Origin: Deltaproteobacteria bacterium
GTDB taxonomy: Bacteria; Desulfobacterota; Desulfarculia; Adiutricales; Adiutricaceae
Length of the DNA stretch: 36,957 bases
Direction of reading: 5' to 3'
Assembly (NCBI GenBank): GCA_031264015.1
Contig: JAISET010000023.1
Span: forward strand, 1 to 36,957
Within the stretch, counting starts at the first letter, position 1, and every line of letters starts with the position of its first letter. The translations under genes were made by a program, and so were the position numbers. The notes below the pieces were generated by a model. It was given only the letters and a program-made list of their open reading frames with translations, was not told the origin of the DNA and did not search any database. Of this stretch, positions 24,192 through 33,026 are shown piece after piece.

Positions 24192-25544
24192 TCAGCCCAG
24201 CCGCGGACGATTGGGCGGGTTCTCGCCGCGGACGTGGACGAGGCGGCCGGCCGCGTAGGCGCCGGCCACGGCCCTGTCGTCCCCCAGGGTGGTCAGGACG
24301 AACAGTTTTTCCCTGACGCTTCCGGCCTGGGCCGATCTCATGGCCATGAGGTCCGTGCCCCCGGGGTCGAGGACGGCCAGGTCGGCCTCCTTGCCGGGCT
24401 CGAAGTTGCCCAGAACGCCGTCCAGGGACAACGAGCTCGCGCCGCCCATGGTGGCCAGGTAGAGCTGCTCGACGGCGGAGAGCTTGTGGCCGGAGAGCTG
24501 GCAGATCTTGTAGGCCTCCCCGAGGCTGGCCAGCTGGGACAGGGACGTCCCCCCGCCCACGTCGGTGGCCAGGGCGACCCGGACGCCCTCGTCGCGGGCC
24601 CGTTTGTAGTCGAACATGCCGCTGCCCAAAAACAGGTTGGAGGTCGGGCTGAAGCAGGCGACGGACCTGGATTCCGCCATCCTCGCCCACTCGTCCTCGT
24701 CCAGATGGACGCAGTGGGCGAACAGGCACCTGGGCCCGGTCAGCCCGAAGCTCTCGTAGACGTGCAGGTAGTTGCGGTGCCGGGGGAAGAGCTCGGCCAC
24801 CCAGCGGACCTCGTTTTTGTTCTCGGCCAGGTGCGTCTGCATGTAGACCCCGGGACGGTCCTCCAGGAGTTTCCCCGCCATGCGCAGCTGGGCGTCGGTG
24901 GAGGTCGGCGCGAACCTGGGGGTGACGGCGTAGAGGGCCCGCCCCCGGCCGTGCCACTTGTCGATCAGCCTGAGGCTGTCCTCGTAGGCGCTCTCGGGGG
25001 TGTCCAGCAGATAGTCGGGGGCGTTGCGGTCCATCATGACCTTGCCGGCCACCGTCCTCATGTTCAAAGCCTCGGCCGCCTCGAAGAAAGCGTCCGCCGA
25101 CTGGGGGAAGACGGCGCAGAAGACGACCGCCGTGGTGGTCCCGTTTTTTAACAACTCGCGCAAAAAGAAGTCGGAGACGGCCCTGGCCCGGTTTTTGTCG
25201 GCGTATTTCCTCTCCGTCGGGAAGGTGTACATGCTCAGCCAGTCCAGGAGCTGCTCGCCGTAGGAGGCGATCATCTCCGTCTGGGGGTAGTGGACGTGGG
25301 CGTCTATGAACCCCGGGACGACGAACTTGCCGCTCCAGTCCATGAAGTCGACCTCGCCGGGCTTGAAGCCGCGCCCGACGGCCTCGGGGTAGGGGACGAG
25401 CTCCCTGACGAGCCCTCCCTCCAGACGCATCAGCCCGTCGTCGAGGCAGCGGAAATTTTTCTCGACGTCGCCGGCGTCGGCCGCGGGGCCCGTGAAATCC
25501 AAAAAAGTCCCCCGCAGATATAGAGACTTGGAAGCCTCCGACAT
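24192..25544 (-). CDS. guaD: Guanine deaminase
   Basis: 450 residues from ATG 25544, with GGGAG 6 nt upstream; a GTG two codons earlier overlaps the RBS. The zinc amidohydrolase fold converts guanine to xanthine with release of ammonia. Metal ligands: HVH (83-85) in PGFIDAHVHYPQTEMIASYG, which is specific to GuaD, then HLAENKNEV, FAHCVHLDEDE, and the Asp in LATDVGGGTSLS. All are intact. It stands between adenine deaminase and the purine permease in a purine catabolic run. Confidence 0.94.
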   Translation of the reverse strand: MSEASKSLYLRGTFLDFTGPAADAGDVEKNFRCLDDGLMRLEGGLVRELVPYPEAVGRGFKPGEVDFMDWSGKFVVPGFIDAHVHYPQTEMIASYGEQLLDWLSMYTFPTERKYADKNRARAVSDFFLRELLKNGTTTAVVFCAVFPQSADAFFEAAEALNMRTVAGKVMMDRNAPDYLLDTPESAYEDSLRLIDKWHGRGRALYAVTPRFAPTSTDAQLRMAGKLLEDRPGVYMQTHLAENKNEVRWVAELFPRHRNYLHVYESFGLTGPRCLFAHCVHLDEDEWARMAESRSVACFSPTSNLFLGSGMFDYKRARDEGVRVALATDVGGGTSLSQLASLGEAYKICQLSGHKLSAVEQLYLATMGGASSLSLDGVLGNFEPGKEADLAVLDPGGTDLMAMRSAQAGSVREKLFVLTTLGDDRAVAGAYAAGRLVHVRGENPPNRPRLG

Positions 25545-26157
25545 AACCACCTCCCGCGGTTTATGTAAGTTCGCGCTAAACCTTAAATTTGTAAGATCGG
25601 GACCCGGGCGGGCCCGAAATTCCTCGCGCTGTCGACCGTCGGCCGCGCATCATGACGATTTCAACCGTCAGGCGCAAACCATGGTGTTTCCAACCGACAA
25701 CCGCAAACCATGGTGTTTTCTACCGACAACCGCAAATCATGATGATTTCAACCGTCAGTCACAAACCATGGTGTTTTCAACAGACAACTTTGAGCAATAG
25801 TCGCTTTCACATTTAGCCGTCAGTCGCGACGGCTTTCACTTTTTTACTATAAACAACAGCCATTTCAACCGCCGGTCGCGCAGGGGGCCGTCTTTTTTTA
25901 ACTTTTGTCATAAGGGACGGACATTTTTCCCTTTGGGCATGACAGTAAGCAATTATCCATATTTAGCTTTATTTATACGGACAGTCACGAACTTGGGCCA
26001 TCAATGACAACCGCCGGCAACTTATGTCGTCAATATGCAAATTACGAGAAACCGAAGTCCGCGGCAAGAAAGACCTGGACATGGGAACCTGAAGCCAAAA
26101 GCAAAACAAAGTCGCCCAAAGTTTGACCGCAAGTTCGGCCGCGAGTTCGGCCGAATC
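25545..26157. other. Spacer between the Ade-like gene and guaD
   Basis: 613 bp with no gene. The 29-bp array (25644-25788) occupies part of it, and looser relatives of the unit (TTTCAACCG, CCGTCAGTCGCG) recur to about 26020. The stretch may contain a promoter for guaD, which I could not fix. Confidence 0.5.
25644..25788. repeat. 29-bp tandem repeat, five copies without spacers
   Basis: Units start at 25644, 25673, 25702, 25731 and 25760. Units 2, 3 and 5 contain CCATGG; units 1 and 4 contain TCATGA at the same place. The central dyad is therefore kept while both its arms change. There are no spacers, so it is not a CRISPR array. Confidence 0.9.
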
Positions 26158-27978
26158 TCAGACCAGGGGCGGCAGGACCTGGAAGGCCTCGACGTCGACA
26201 AGGCCCCTGTCGGTCAGCTTCCATTTGGGGCTGGTGGACAGGGCCAGGAAAGACAGATGCATGAAGGGGGCGCGCAGGGTCCCCCCCAGCTTTTCTTTGA
26301 CTATGGCCTCCATCTCGGCCATCTTGAGACTCAGCTCCTCGCCGCTCAACTCGTCGGTGATCAGCCCCCCCACGGGGAGGGCCAGGTCGCCCAGGATTTT
26401 GCCGTCCAGGGCCGCGGCCAGACCGCCCCCCAGCTCGATGACCCGGTTGACGGCGGCGGCCATGTCCCTGAGGCTGGCGCCGGCCGCCATGATGTTGTGG
26501 GTGTCGTGGGCCACGCTCTCGGCCACGGCGCCTCTTTTAATGCCCAGGCCCTGGACGAAGCACTTGCCGACGTTGCCGTTGCGGCCGTATCTCTCCACGC
26601 AGGCCATGTGGACGGCGTCCTGGGCGATGTCGGCCATGACCCGGCCGTTCTGGACGGGGAGCGTGGCCACCCTGCCGTCCGTCAGATTCTGGTCCGGGAT
26701 GGCCACCAGGACTCTCGCCTGCGCGGCGCTTCCGGAAGCCGGTATGGCCAGGTCGTTTTCGTCGACTTTGCCGCGTTTGACGGAATTCTTGACCGACATG
26801 GGATACGCGTACTTGGGCAGGTCGATTAAAAGCCTGCCCTCGGCCGCGACCAGCTCGCCCCCGATGAAGACGGCCTCCACGGTCATCCGGCCCAAATCCC
26901 TGATGATGGCCAGATCGGCGTAGCCGCCCGGGGCGACCACTCCCCGGCCCTCCAAGCCGAAATAAGTGGCCGGGTTGATGGTGGCCATCTGTATCGCCTC
27001 GGCCGGGTCCACCCCCTGCCTGACGGTCCGCCGGACGATCTCGTTCATGTGGCCCAGGGTCAGCAGATCGTCGGCCAGCATGTCGTCGGTGGCCAGGATG
27101 CAGCGCCTGGAGTCCAGTCCCTCCTCGGTGACGGCCCGGATGCACTCGGCCATGTTCTTCTGGGTGGAGCCCTCCCGCATGAAGACGTAGACCCCCTGCC
27201 GGAGCTTCTCGACGCACTCGTCCTTGGCCGTGGTCTCGTGGCAGGAGCAGCGGCCCCCGGCGGCCACGATGTGGGCGGCCAGCTCCTCCCCGAACAAACC
27301 CGGGGCGTTGCCATCCACCACCAGGCCGAGGCTTCTGGCGTAGGCCGCGCTGGCCACCAGGTCGGTGACGATCTCGGGGGTGTTGCGGTGGACGTGGCGG
27401 GCGATGGAAAAACCCTGGAGCTCGCCGATGCCGACCACGTTGGGATAGTTTAGCAAGTCCTCCATGTCCTTGGAGCCCACGTCCACCCCGGCCGTCTCCA
27501 GGGCCGGGCAGTCCGGGGCCAGGGCGGGCACCACCAGACGCACGTGGTTGGGCATCCGGCCCGCCTCGTCGGCCATGGCCTTCATGCCCAGGGGCCCCAG
27601 GGCGTTGCCGATTTCGTGGGGGTCGGCGATCAGGGCGGTCGTCCCCGAAGGAATGGAGAGTCTCGAAAACTCGGTGATGGTCAGCATGCTGGACTCGAAA
27701 TGCATGTGCGAGTCGATGAAGCCCGGGGAAATATAGGCCCCGGCCAGGTCGACCACCTGCGTTTTCGGCCCGATCAACGACGAGCAGTCCCCCGCCAGCA
27801 CGACGTAGGGTTTTTTTATGGCCACCTGGGCCGGGTAGATCTCCCTGGTCAGGGTGTTGATCAACTGTCCCCCGCAGAGCACGAGGTCCGCGAACCTGTC
27901 CCCGGCCAGGAGCACGTCTATGATTTCCCTGTATTCGACCGCTTTCTTCAAGGTCGCGACTTTGTTCACGTTCGTCAT
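26158..27978 (-). CDS. ade: Adenine deaminase-type amidohydrolase
   Basis: 606 residues, normal for the Ade family. Metal and active-site signs: PGFIDSHMHFESSMLT (HMH at 91-93), ADPHEIGNALG, CHETTAKDE, and LATDDMLADDLLTLGH. Ade turns adenine into hypoxanthine plus ammonia and uses Mn/Fe. Here it would feed the molybdenum hydroxylase. Since no dedicated xanthine-opening enzyme is obvious in the locus, a role on another purine ring cannot be excluded. The start is not certain: ATG 27978 has GGAAGG directly against it, whereas GTG 27969 would have a 9-nt spacing. It follows the BMC vertex gene by 48 bp, in the same direction. Confidence 0.88.
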   Translation of the reverse strand: MTNVNKVATLKKAVEYREIIDVLLAGDRFADLVLCGGQLINTLTREIYPAQVAIKKPYVVLAGDCSSLIGPKTQVVDLAGAYISPGFIDSHMHFESSMLTITEFSRLSIPSGTTALIADPHEIGNALGPLGMKAMADEAGRMPNHVRLVVPALAPDCPALETAGVDVGSKDMEDLLNYPNVVGIGELQGFSIARHVHRNTPEIVTDLVASAAYARSLGLVVDGNAPGLFGEELAAHIVAAGGRCSCHETTAKDECVEKLRQGVYVFMREGSTQKNMAECIRAVTEEGLDSRRCILATDDMLADDLLTLGHMNEIVRRTVRQGVDPAEAIQMATINPATYFGLEGRGVVAPGGYADLAIIRDLGRMTVEAVFIGGELVAAEGRLLIDLPKYAYPMSVKNSVKRGKVDENDLAIPASGSAAQARVLVAIPDQNLTDGRVATLPVQNGRVMADIAQDAVHMACVERYGRNGNVGKCFVQGLGIKRGAVAESVAHDTHNIMAAGASLRDMAAAVNRVIELGGGLAAALDGKILGDLALPVGGLITDELSGEELSLKMAEMEAIVKEKLGGTLRAPFMHLSFLALSTSPKWKLTDRGLVDVEAFQVLPPLV

Positions 27979-28026
27979 CCTTCCGGGTGGTTTTTCAAAA
28001 ACCGGCGCGTCAAAAATTTATATGCG

Positions 28027-28344
28027 TTAAGTCCCGGGGACTTGTCTGCCCCGCCCCGCCTCGAGCGCCTTGACGTCGACCGAGACCTCGCAGCTGTCCA
28101 CGATGCCCACGATGGCCATGTCCAGGGCGGCCCCGGGGTCCTTGAGGGCGTTGCGGCTGGCCTCCCCGGTCACGAAGATGACCTTCTCGCCCACCCCCGC
28201 CCCCGCGGCGTCGACCATCAGGCGGGCCGGGCCGACGGGCAGCCCGTCCAGATCCAGGGGCTGGGTCAGCAGCAATTTTTTGCCCACCAGGCTCTCGTCC
28301 TTGCGGGTCGCCACCACGGTTCCCACGACCAGGCCAATGTCCAT
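28027..28344 (-). CDS. BMC pentameric vertex protein (EutN/CcmL family)
   Basis: 105 residues. Family signs: the N-terminal MDIGLVVGTVVATRK, LVGKKLLLTQPLD, VDAAGAGVGEKVIFVTG and DMAIVGIVDSCEV, the OB-like beta fold of BMC-P proteins that cap the vertices of microcompartment shells. This one shell component is enough to show that a closed shell, not just sheets, is intended. It stands between the unknown gene at 28581 and the Ade-like gene, linking the purine enzymes directly to the shell genes. Confidence 0.93.
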   Translation of the reverse strand: MDIGLVVGTVVATRKDESLVGKKLLLTQPLDLDGLPVGPARLMVDAAGAGVGEKVIFVTGEASRNALKDPGAALDMAIVGIVDSCEVSVDVKALEAGRGRQVPGT

Positions 28345-28580
28345 CGCCCAAACCCCGTCTTGCCGTCTCGGTTAAGTCCGCCCGGCGTCGACAAAAACCC
28401 CGGCGGGCCGCGATAAATTTCCAATAAGTCCTGATAATTCCGACTTCGATCGTTTCCTGTCGCTCCTGGCCGCTCGTCAGTCGTTGCCTGATCGTTTCCC
28501 GTTCGTTCGATAATCGTTCCCTCTCCGTTCCCTGTTCCCTGTCAGTTCAATAATCGTCGCCCGTTATTCAATATTCATCC
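28345..28580. repeat. Spacer rich in CGTTTCCCTGT-like repeats
   Basis: From 28440 to about 28625 there are many imperfect copies of CGTTTCCC/CGTTCCCTGT of about 9-15 bp, reaching into the 3' end of the next gene, where they encode the last dozen residues. No gene. Confidence 0.5.
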
Positions 28581-29459
28581 TTAGTCGCCGCCCGGTCGTT
28601 TCCCTGTCGTTTCCCAGTCGTTTCCGCCGCCCCCGCCCGTCTCCGTCTCGACCACCAGCCCGAGCTTGGCGGCCTCGTCGCGGGCCATGGGCGTGAGTCT
28701 CGTCCCGGCGGGGAGGACCGCCCCGCCCCCTTTTTCCAAATTCAGGGAGGCCAGGTCGGCGGCCGTCAAAATTATCCTGCCGGAGGTTTTCCCGGCGAAC
28801 CGGGACCAGTCGCCCGCCGAGGGGACGGAAGTCGGCGGGGGGGGCTTTTCGCCACCCGAAATATCGCCGCCGCCCGCGGACTTGGCCGCGCGGGCTTTTC
28901 CGGCGGAGCCCGGTCCGACGCCGGCGCCCGCGGCCAGCCTGTCGAGATAGAAGCCGACCAGCGGTTCCGAGGGGACGATGAAGCCCGCCGCCCGCAGCTT
29001 CTCCTGCGCGGTCTCCCGGTCGGGCAAGGTGATGTTTTCGGAGACTCGGGCCGGGCCCGCCCCCGAAAAATCCAGGACGACCTCCAGCCCCGCGGCCAGG
29101 GCGGCCAGGGAGACCTCCCCGGCCGGAGGCGGAGGCAGCCCCCAGAACAGCGCCTGGAGCATCCCGGCGTCGGGGACGACGACCACGGAGACCGGCGGTT
29201 CCAAAAACGCGGACGGCGGGGCCGAGGCCGGGACCAGGCTTGTTCCCCGGGGCAGGCGCAGGTACGGCGGCGGGACAAAGAGACTCCGGCCGTCGCCTCC
29301 GCGCGCGCCCCCGGGGAAGCCGGCCGGACCGCCCTGCGGATCATACGGTCCGGCCAGCAGCAGCTCCGGCTGAAAACCGAAGCGCCCCAGGGCCGACAGG
29401 GCCCGGGCCAGCCGCGCCGTCTTTTTGTCCAGTCTGTCCGAGACCAAAAGCAGCCGCAC
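28581..29459 (-). CDS. Unrecognised BMC-locus protein (possible flavoprotein-like domain)
   Basis: 292 residues, start GTG 29459 with GGGAGGG about 8 nt upstream. The N-terminal part (MRLLLVSDRL ... and VVVVPDAGMLQALFWGL) is alternating alpha/beta and faintly like flavoprotein/EutQ-region proteins found in BMC loci. A Gly/Pro/Ala-rich linker follows at about 185-220. The C-terminal stretch IILTAADLASL ... LPAGTRLTPMARDEAAKLGL resembles a short module seen in several BMC-associated proteins, possibly a targeting or assembly segment. I cannot name its function. It lies between the hexameric shell genes and the vertex gene, so a cargo or assembly role is likely. The last residues come from the spacer repeat. 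Confidence 0.6.
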   Translation of the reverse strand: MRLLLVSDRLDKKTARLARALSALGRFGFQPELLLAGPYDPQGGPAGFPGGARGGDGRSLFVPPPYLRLPRGTSLVPASAPPSAFLEPPVSVVVVPDAGMLQALFWGLPPPPAGEVSLAALAAGLEVVLDFSGAGPARVSENITLPDRETAQEKLRAAGFIVPSEPLVGFYLDRLAAGAGVGPGSAGKARAAKSAGGGDISGGEKPPPPTSVPSAGDWSRFAGKTSGRIILTAADLASLNLEKGGGAVLPAGTRLTPMARDEAAKLGLVVETETGGGGGNDWETTGKRPGGD

Positions 29460-29583
29460 TTGCCGGCCCTCCCTTCAAACTGCCCGGTGGAACGTCCCGG
29501 CTCCCCCGGCCCGGGCTGACGGGCGGCGGGAAGGCCGGTTATCTTCCGGACGCCGGGCCGCCCGACTCCGGAAAAAAAATATC

Positions 29584-29868
29584 CTACCGGGCGTTCTTCA
29601 GGACCACCCGCTCCACCTCGGAATGGGGCCTGGGGATGACGTGGACGGAGAAGAGCTCGCCCACGGCCTTGGCGGCGGCGGCCCCGGCCTCGGTGGCGGC
29701 CTTGACGGCCCCGACGTCGCCCCGGACCATGATGGTCACCAGGCCGAAGCCGATCTTCTCATAGGCGCAGATGGTGACGTTGGCCGCTTTGACCATGGCG
29801 TCGGCCGCCTCCACCGCCCCCACCAACCCTTTGGTCTCGACCATGCCCAGGGCAGCTCCGTTGCTCAT
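29584..29868 (-). CDS. BMC hexameric shell protein (BMC-H) 1
   Basis: 94 residues from ATG 29868, preferred because GGAGG stands 8 nt upstream; an ATG five codons earlier contains that RBS. Single BMC domain: [20 protein letters not shown] at the N terminus, then [19 protein letters not shown] and the C-terminal [10 protein letters not shown]. It builds the facets of the shell. It is the most canonical of the three hexamer genes in the locus. Confidence 0.95.
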   Translation of the reverse strand: MSNGAALGMVETKGLVGAVEAADAMVKAANVTICAYEKIGFGLVTIMVRGDVGAVKAATEAGAAAAKAVGELFSVHVIPRPHSEVERVVLKNAR

Positions 29869-30027
29869 TTTGTCAACCTCCATGAAAGTGTCTTGTCTGG
29901 TTTATGCGTCTCCCGGATTGTCGCTCCCGGGCGCCCCAAACTTAAGTCCGGCGCCAGAACCGGCGCCCGGGCTCCATGACGGCGGCAGACGCGCCGGTCC
30001 AGGCCGCGCCCCGCGCAACTTGCGGCG

Positions 30028-30495
30028 TCACTCGCGGCGCTTCCTGTTGCGGCCGCCCTCGGGCGTCGTCCCGTTCGTCCCGGGGGGCCCGTCCGGCGCC
30101 GGGGGATCGTCCGTCGCCGGGGGGTCGTCCGTCGCCGGGTCCCCGTCGCCGCCCTCCCGCGGGACGGACTCCCGCCCCGGGGCCGGCCGACGGTTGGCGA
30201 CGGACCCGAAGGACTTGTCGTACTTGGAAAAAATCTTGTCCAGCTCCTCGTGGGGGTTGGGGATGACCCTGACGCCGACCACCTCGCCCACCTTGGCGGC
30301 GGCCTGGGCCCCGGCCTCCACCGCGGCCTGGACGGCGGCCACGTCCCCGCCCAGATGGAGGGTCACGCTAATGCGTTTGCCCACCCCGATGACCCTGTCC
30401 GAGCCTAGGAGCGTCACCTCGGCGCATTTGGCCGCCGCGTCCATGGCCGTCAGGGCCGTTGTCAGCCCTATGGTTTCTATCATGCCCAAAGCCAT
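30028..30495 (-). CDS. BMC hexameric shell protein 2 with long C-terminal extension
   Basis: 155 residues, start ATG 30495 with AGAGGA 6 nt upstream. The first 90 residues are a BMC domain ([49 protein letters not shown]). The remaining 65 are low-complexity, with repeated PPATDD/PPAPD acidic motifs and a basic end (GGRNRKRRE). The tail is encoded by a short DNA tandem repeat and is probably disordered. It may line the lumen or bind cargo; that is inference. Confidence 0.92.
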   Translation of the reverse strand: MALGMIETIGLTTALTAMDAAAKCAEVTLLGSDRVIGVGKRISVTLHLGGDVAAVQAAVEAGAQAAAKVGEVVGVRVIPNPHEELDKIFSKYDKSFGSVANRRPAPGRESVPREGGDGDPATDDPPATDDPPAPDGPPGTNGTTPEGGRNRKRRE

Positions 30496-30627
30496 GACTT
30501 GTCCTCTTTTTTGCTTGTCGAAAGTCGCGCTGTTTTGTTACTTTTCTTACCGACGAGCCGTCGGCGGCCCCCTGGGGGAAGAAAGACGACCGCAAAATAG
30601 CGGCCGCGGGCCCCGGGCGGCCGGCTC

Positions 30628-31122
30628 CTATCTCTTCAGGCCGGCCGGCTTCCCGCCCGCCAGCTGGGCGATGGTGATCGCCCCGGGGACGGGCGCGGAG
30701 CCTGCCGGCGGACCGGGCGGGACCGGCGTCTGGGCGGGGACGTTTCCAGCCCCGGACGACGCCCGGGGAAACGCCCCGGCCGGACCGGAAAGAGACCGCC
30801 CGTCGCGGGCGGGGGAGGAATATAACTGTCCGCAACCGCCCGTCTGACGGGCGGGGGCATGGCCGGCGGGATTATGGGCGCCGAGATTATGAGCGCCGGT
30901 CAAAGGCCCGCCGACGGACCCGGCCCCGGGGCCCGGGAGGGCGGCCCTGATCTTTTGGACGGCCAGGCCGACGGCCTCGTCGAAGGCCCGCTGCCTGTCG
31001 GAGGAGGCGTTTCCCGGATGGTCGGAAACAGCGTCGGCGGGGCTTCCCCGCCCTCCGGGACCCTCGGGCCCGTAGTGCTTGAAACTGATGTTGGCCATGA
31101 TCTTGCGGGTCAGCTCGTTCAT
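30628..31122 (-). CDS. Unrecognised protein in BMC cluster with N-terminal helix and disordered body
   Basis: 164 residues from ATG 31122 (MNELTRKIMANISFKHYG). A TTG at 31161 would add 13. The first 17 residues can form an amphipathic helix, as in BMC encapsulation peptides. Another helix, FDEAVGLAVQKIRAAL, follows near residue 47. The rest is Gly/Pro/Ala/Ser-rich with no recognisable domain, ending ITIAQLAGGKPAGLKR. It lies between two hexamer genes. It is possibly a scaffold or cargo adaptor. Little can be said of its function from sequence. Confidence 0.55.
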   Translation of the reverse strand: MNELTRKIMANISFKHYGPEGPGGRGSPADAVSDHPGNASSDRQRAFDEAVGLAVQKIRAALPGPGAGSVGGPLTGAHNLGAHNPAGHAPARQTGGCGQLYSSPARDGRSLSGPAGAFPRASSGAGNVPAQTPVPPGPPAGSAPVPGAITIAQLAGGKPAGLKR

Positions 31123-31203
31123 GTTGGCAACCTGTCCACTTCCTCGGCCTAAAATATCCAAATTATCCCGCCGGCGAGGCCGGGCCCCCGCCGGGCCGCC
31201 CCC

Positions 31204-31470
31204 TTAGGTCAAAAGCTTGTCCATCTCGTCGTGGGGCCGGGGGATGACGTTATAGGAGACGACCTCGCCCACCAGGGCCGCCGCCGCCCTCCCGCTGTCC
31301 ACGGCCGCCTGGACAGCGGCGACATTGCCGGTGACGATGGCCGCGACCAGACCGGAACCGACCACCCTGAACTCCGCCAGAGTGACGTCGGCCGACTTGA
31401 CCATGGCGTCTGCCGCCTCGACCGCCGCCGGCAGCGACTTTGTCTCCACTATTCCCAGGGCCTGGTTCAC
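31204..31470 (-). CDS. BMC hexameric shell protein 3
   Basis: 88 residues, start GTG 31470 with GAGGAGG upstream. Minimal BMC domain: [20 protein letters not shown], then [20 protein letters not shown] and [15 protein letters not shown]. It is the first shell gene after ubiD in transcription order and lacks any extension. Confidence 0.95.
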   Translation of the reverse strand: MNQALGIVETKSLPAAVEAADAMVKSADVTLAEFRVVGSGLVAAIVTGNVAAVQAAVDSGRAAAALVGEVVSYNVIPRPHDEMDKLLT

Positions 31471-31506
31471 CTTGTCCTCCTCGTCTTCCGTCTCAAAAGT
31501 TGCAAA

Positions 31507-31570
31507 TCAGCCAGTCAGCCAGTCAGTCAAGTCGGTCAGTCGGTCAAGTCTGTCAAGTCTGTCAAGTCTG
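31507..31570. repeat. Short tandem repeats (CAGCCAGT and GTCAAGTCT)
   Basis: Two or three 8-bp CAGCCAGT units grade into perfect 9-bp GTCAAGTCT units at 31543, 31552 and 31561. The array lies between the BMC-H gene and ubiD. Confidence 0.85.
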
Positions 31571-31616
31571 TGAAATTACCCGGCGCGTCCCGCCATGTCC
31601 CGAGAGCGGTTTTTTT

Positions 31617-33026
31617 TCACAGCCGCCCGTTGAAGGCCCTGATGTCGTACCTGGAGAGGTCCGCCCCGTTCTCAAATCCCGGGATGTTGGAGCGGACGTA
31701 GAGGCCGGCGTTGGCGCCCAGGGGCTTGGTGGCGTCGAAGCCCAGCTTGTCGGTGACCCCCAGCTCGGCGTGGGAGGCCTCCAGAGGGGAGCCCAGGGCC
31801 CCGTCCACCCGGACCAGGTCCCGGGAGGCCTGGAATCTCGAGGCCAGGGCGAACTCGACGTCCCGCATGTCGAAAATGTCCACGTCGTCGTCCACCACGA
31901 CGACGTGCTTGATGTCCTTGTAGGCGCCCAGGGCGGCCAGAATGGCGCTCTTGCCGTCGCCCGGGTGCCTTTTTCTGATGGAGACCACGGCGTGCAGCCG
32001 GCAGCCGCCGCCCAGGGTCAGGTTGACGTCGACGGGGTCCACGGTCTGGCTAAGGGCCGTCAGGATCTCGGCCTCCTTAATCAACCCGTAGGCCAGATGC
32101 TCCTCCCGGCAGGGGAAGGCGTGCTGGAAGACGGGGTTGTTCCGGTGCGTCAGGCATTTGACGTCCATCAGGGGGGCGGCGCCCTCGGGGCTGTAGTAGC
32201 CCATCAGCTCGGCGAAGGGGCCCTCGGGGCCGGCGTTCCCCGGACGCATGACGCCCTCCAGGACGATCTCGGCCTCGGCGGGGACCAGCAGGGAGTTGGT
32301 GCGGCAGCGGGTCAGGCGCAGGGGCTCCCCCCGCAGGGCCGAGTCCACCTCGTACTTGTCGAGGCCGTATTTTTGGGAGCCGATCTGGGAGGCGGCCAAA
32401 AGAAAGGCGTCGTAGCCCAGGACGACCGCGCACTCGACCTCCTTGTTCAAGTCCCGGCATTTGGCGAGCATGGCCCTCAGATGCGGGGAGGCCCCGGAGA
32501 CCAGGACGTTGATCGAGCCCCCCCGGTTGACCTGGAACCGGCGCACGGCCATGTGGCTGCGGCCGGTCTCGAGGTCCCTGTGGACGATCATGCCCGCCGT
32601 CAGAAAGGGCGCCCTGTCGAGGCCGTTGGAGGTGGGGACGGGCAGCATTTTCAGGATGTCCACGCCCCGGTCGACCACGTTCTCGTGGACCGGGGCGGGC
32701 CCGCTCGCGACCGCCGGTTTCGCGGGGTTGGCGATGGCGGAGACGAGCTTGTAGTTGCGCTCGGGGACGGTGGTCTCCAACAGGTCGCAAAAAACGCGCC
32801 GGTTCCCATAGATCGCCCCCGCCACGGGCATGCCGTGGCCTTTGACCGAGGTGAAGAGGGTCGGCCTCTCGTTTTGGCAGGCCGAGAGAACCGCCCCCAG
32901 CTCGAACCTGGGGTCCACCGGGGTGCGGCACTCGAAGAGGTCCCCGCTTCTTTGCAGTTTTTTAAGGACAGCCCGCAGCATCTGTCCGTCGCTTCTCACG
33001 GCTCGGCCCCCTCCCAGCGTCGACAT
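31617..33026 (-). CDS. UbiD-family prenylated-FMN decarboxylase
   Basis: 469 residues, start ATG 33026 with GGAG 8 nt upstream, overlapping the end of ubiX by 31 bp. UbiD enzymes decarboxylate aromatic or unsaturated acids with prenylated FMN. Visible: SGASPHLRAML, the conserved block EGPFAELMGYYSPEGAAPLM, and VVVVDDDVDIFDMRDVEFAL. Its next-door UbiX makes the cofactor, so the pair is self-sufficient. In a purine locus the obvious aromatic acid is 4-amino-5-imidazolecarboxylate, which the classical purine fermentation decarboxylates to 4-aminoimidazole. That assignment is inference; family membership is firm. Confidence 0.93.
   Translation of the reverse strand: MSTLGGGRAVRSDGQMLRAVLKKLQRSGDLFECRTPVDPRFELGAVLSACQNERPTLFTSVKGHGMPVAGAIYGNRRVFCDLLETTVPERNYKLVSAIANPAKPAVASGPAPVHENVVDRGVDILKMLPVPTSNGLDRAPFLTAGMIVHRDLETGRSHMAVRRFQVNRGGSINVLVSGASPHLRAMLAKCRDLNKEVECAVVLGYDAFLLAASQIGSQKYGLDKYEVDSALRGEPLRLTRCRTNSLLVPAEAEIVLEGVMRPGNAGPEGPFAELMGYYSPEGAAPLMDVKCLTHRNNPVFQHAFPCREEHLAYGLIKEAEILTALSQTVDPVDVNLTLGGGCRLHAVVSIRKRHPGDGKSAILAALGAYKDIKHVVVVDDDVDIFDMRDVEFALASRFQASRDLVRVDGALGSPLEASHAELGVTDKLGFDATKPLGANAGLYVRSNIPGFENGADLSRYDIRAFNGRL

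Noticed and set aside
25644-25788. CRISPR array
   Set aside because: Units of 29 bp follow each other without spacers and no cas genes are near.
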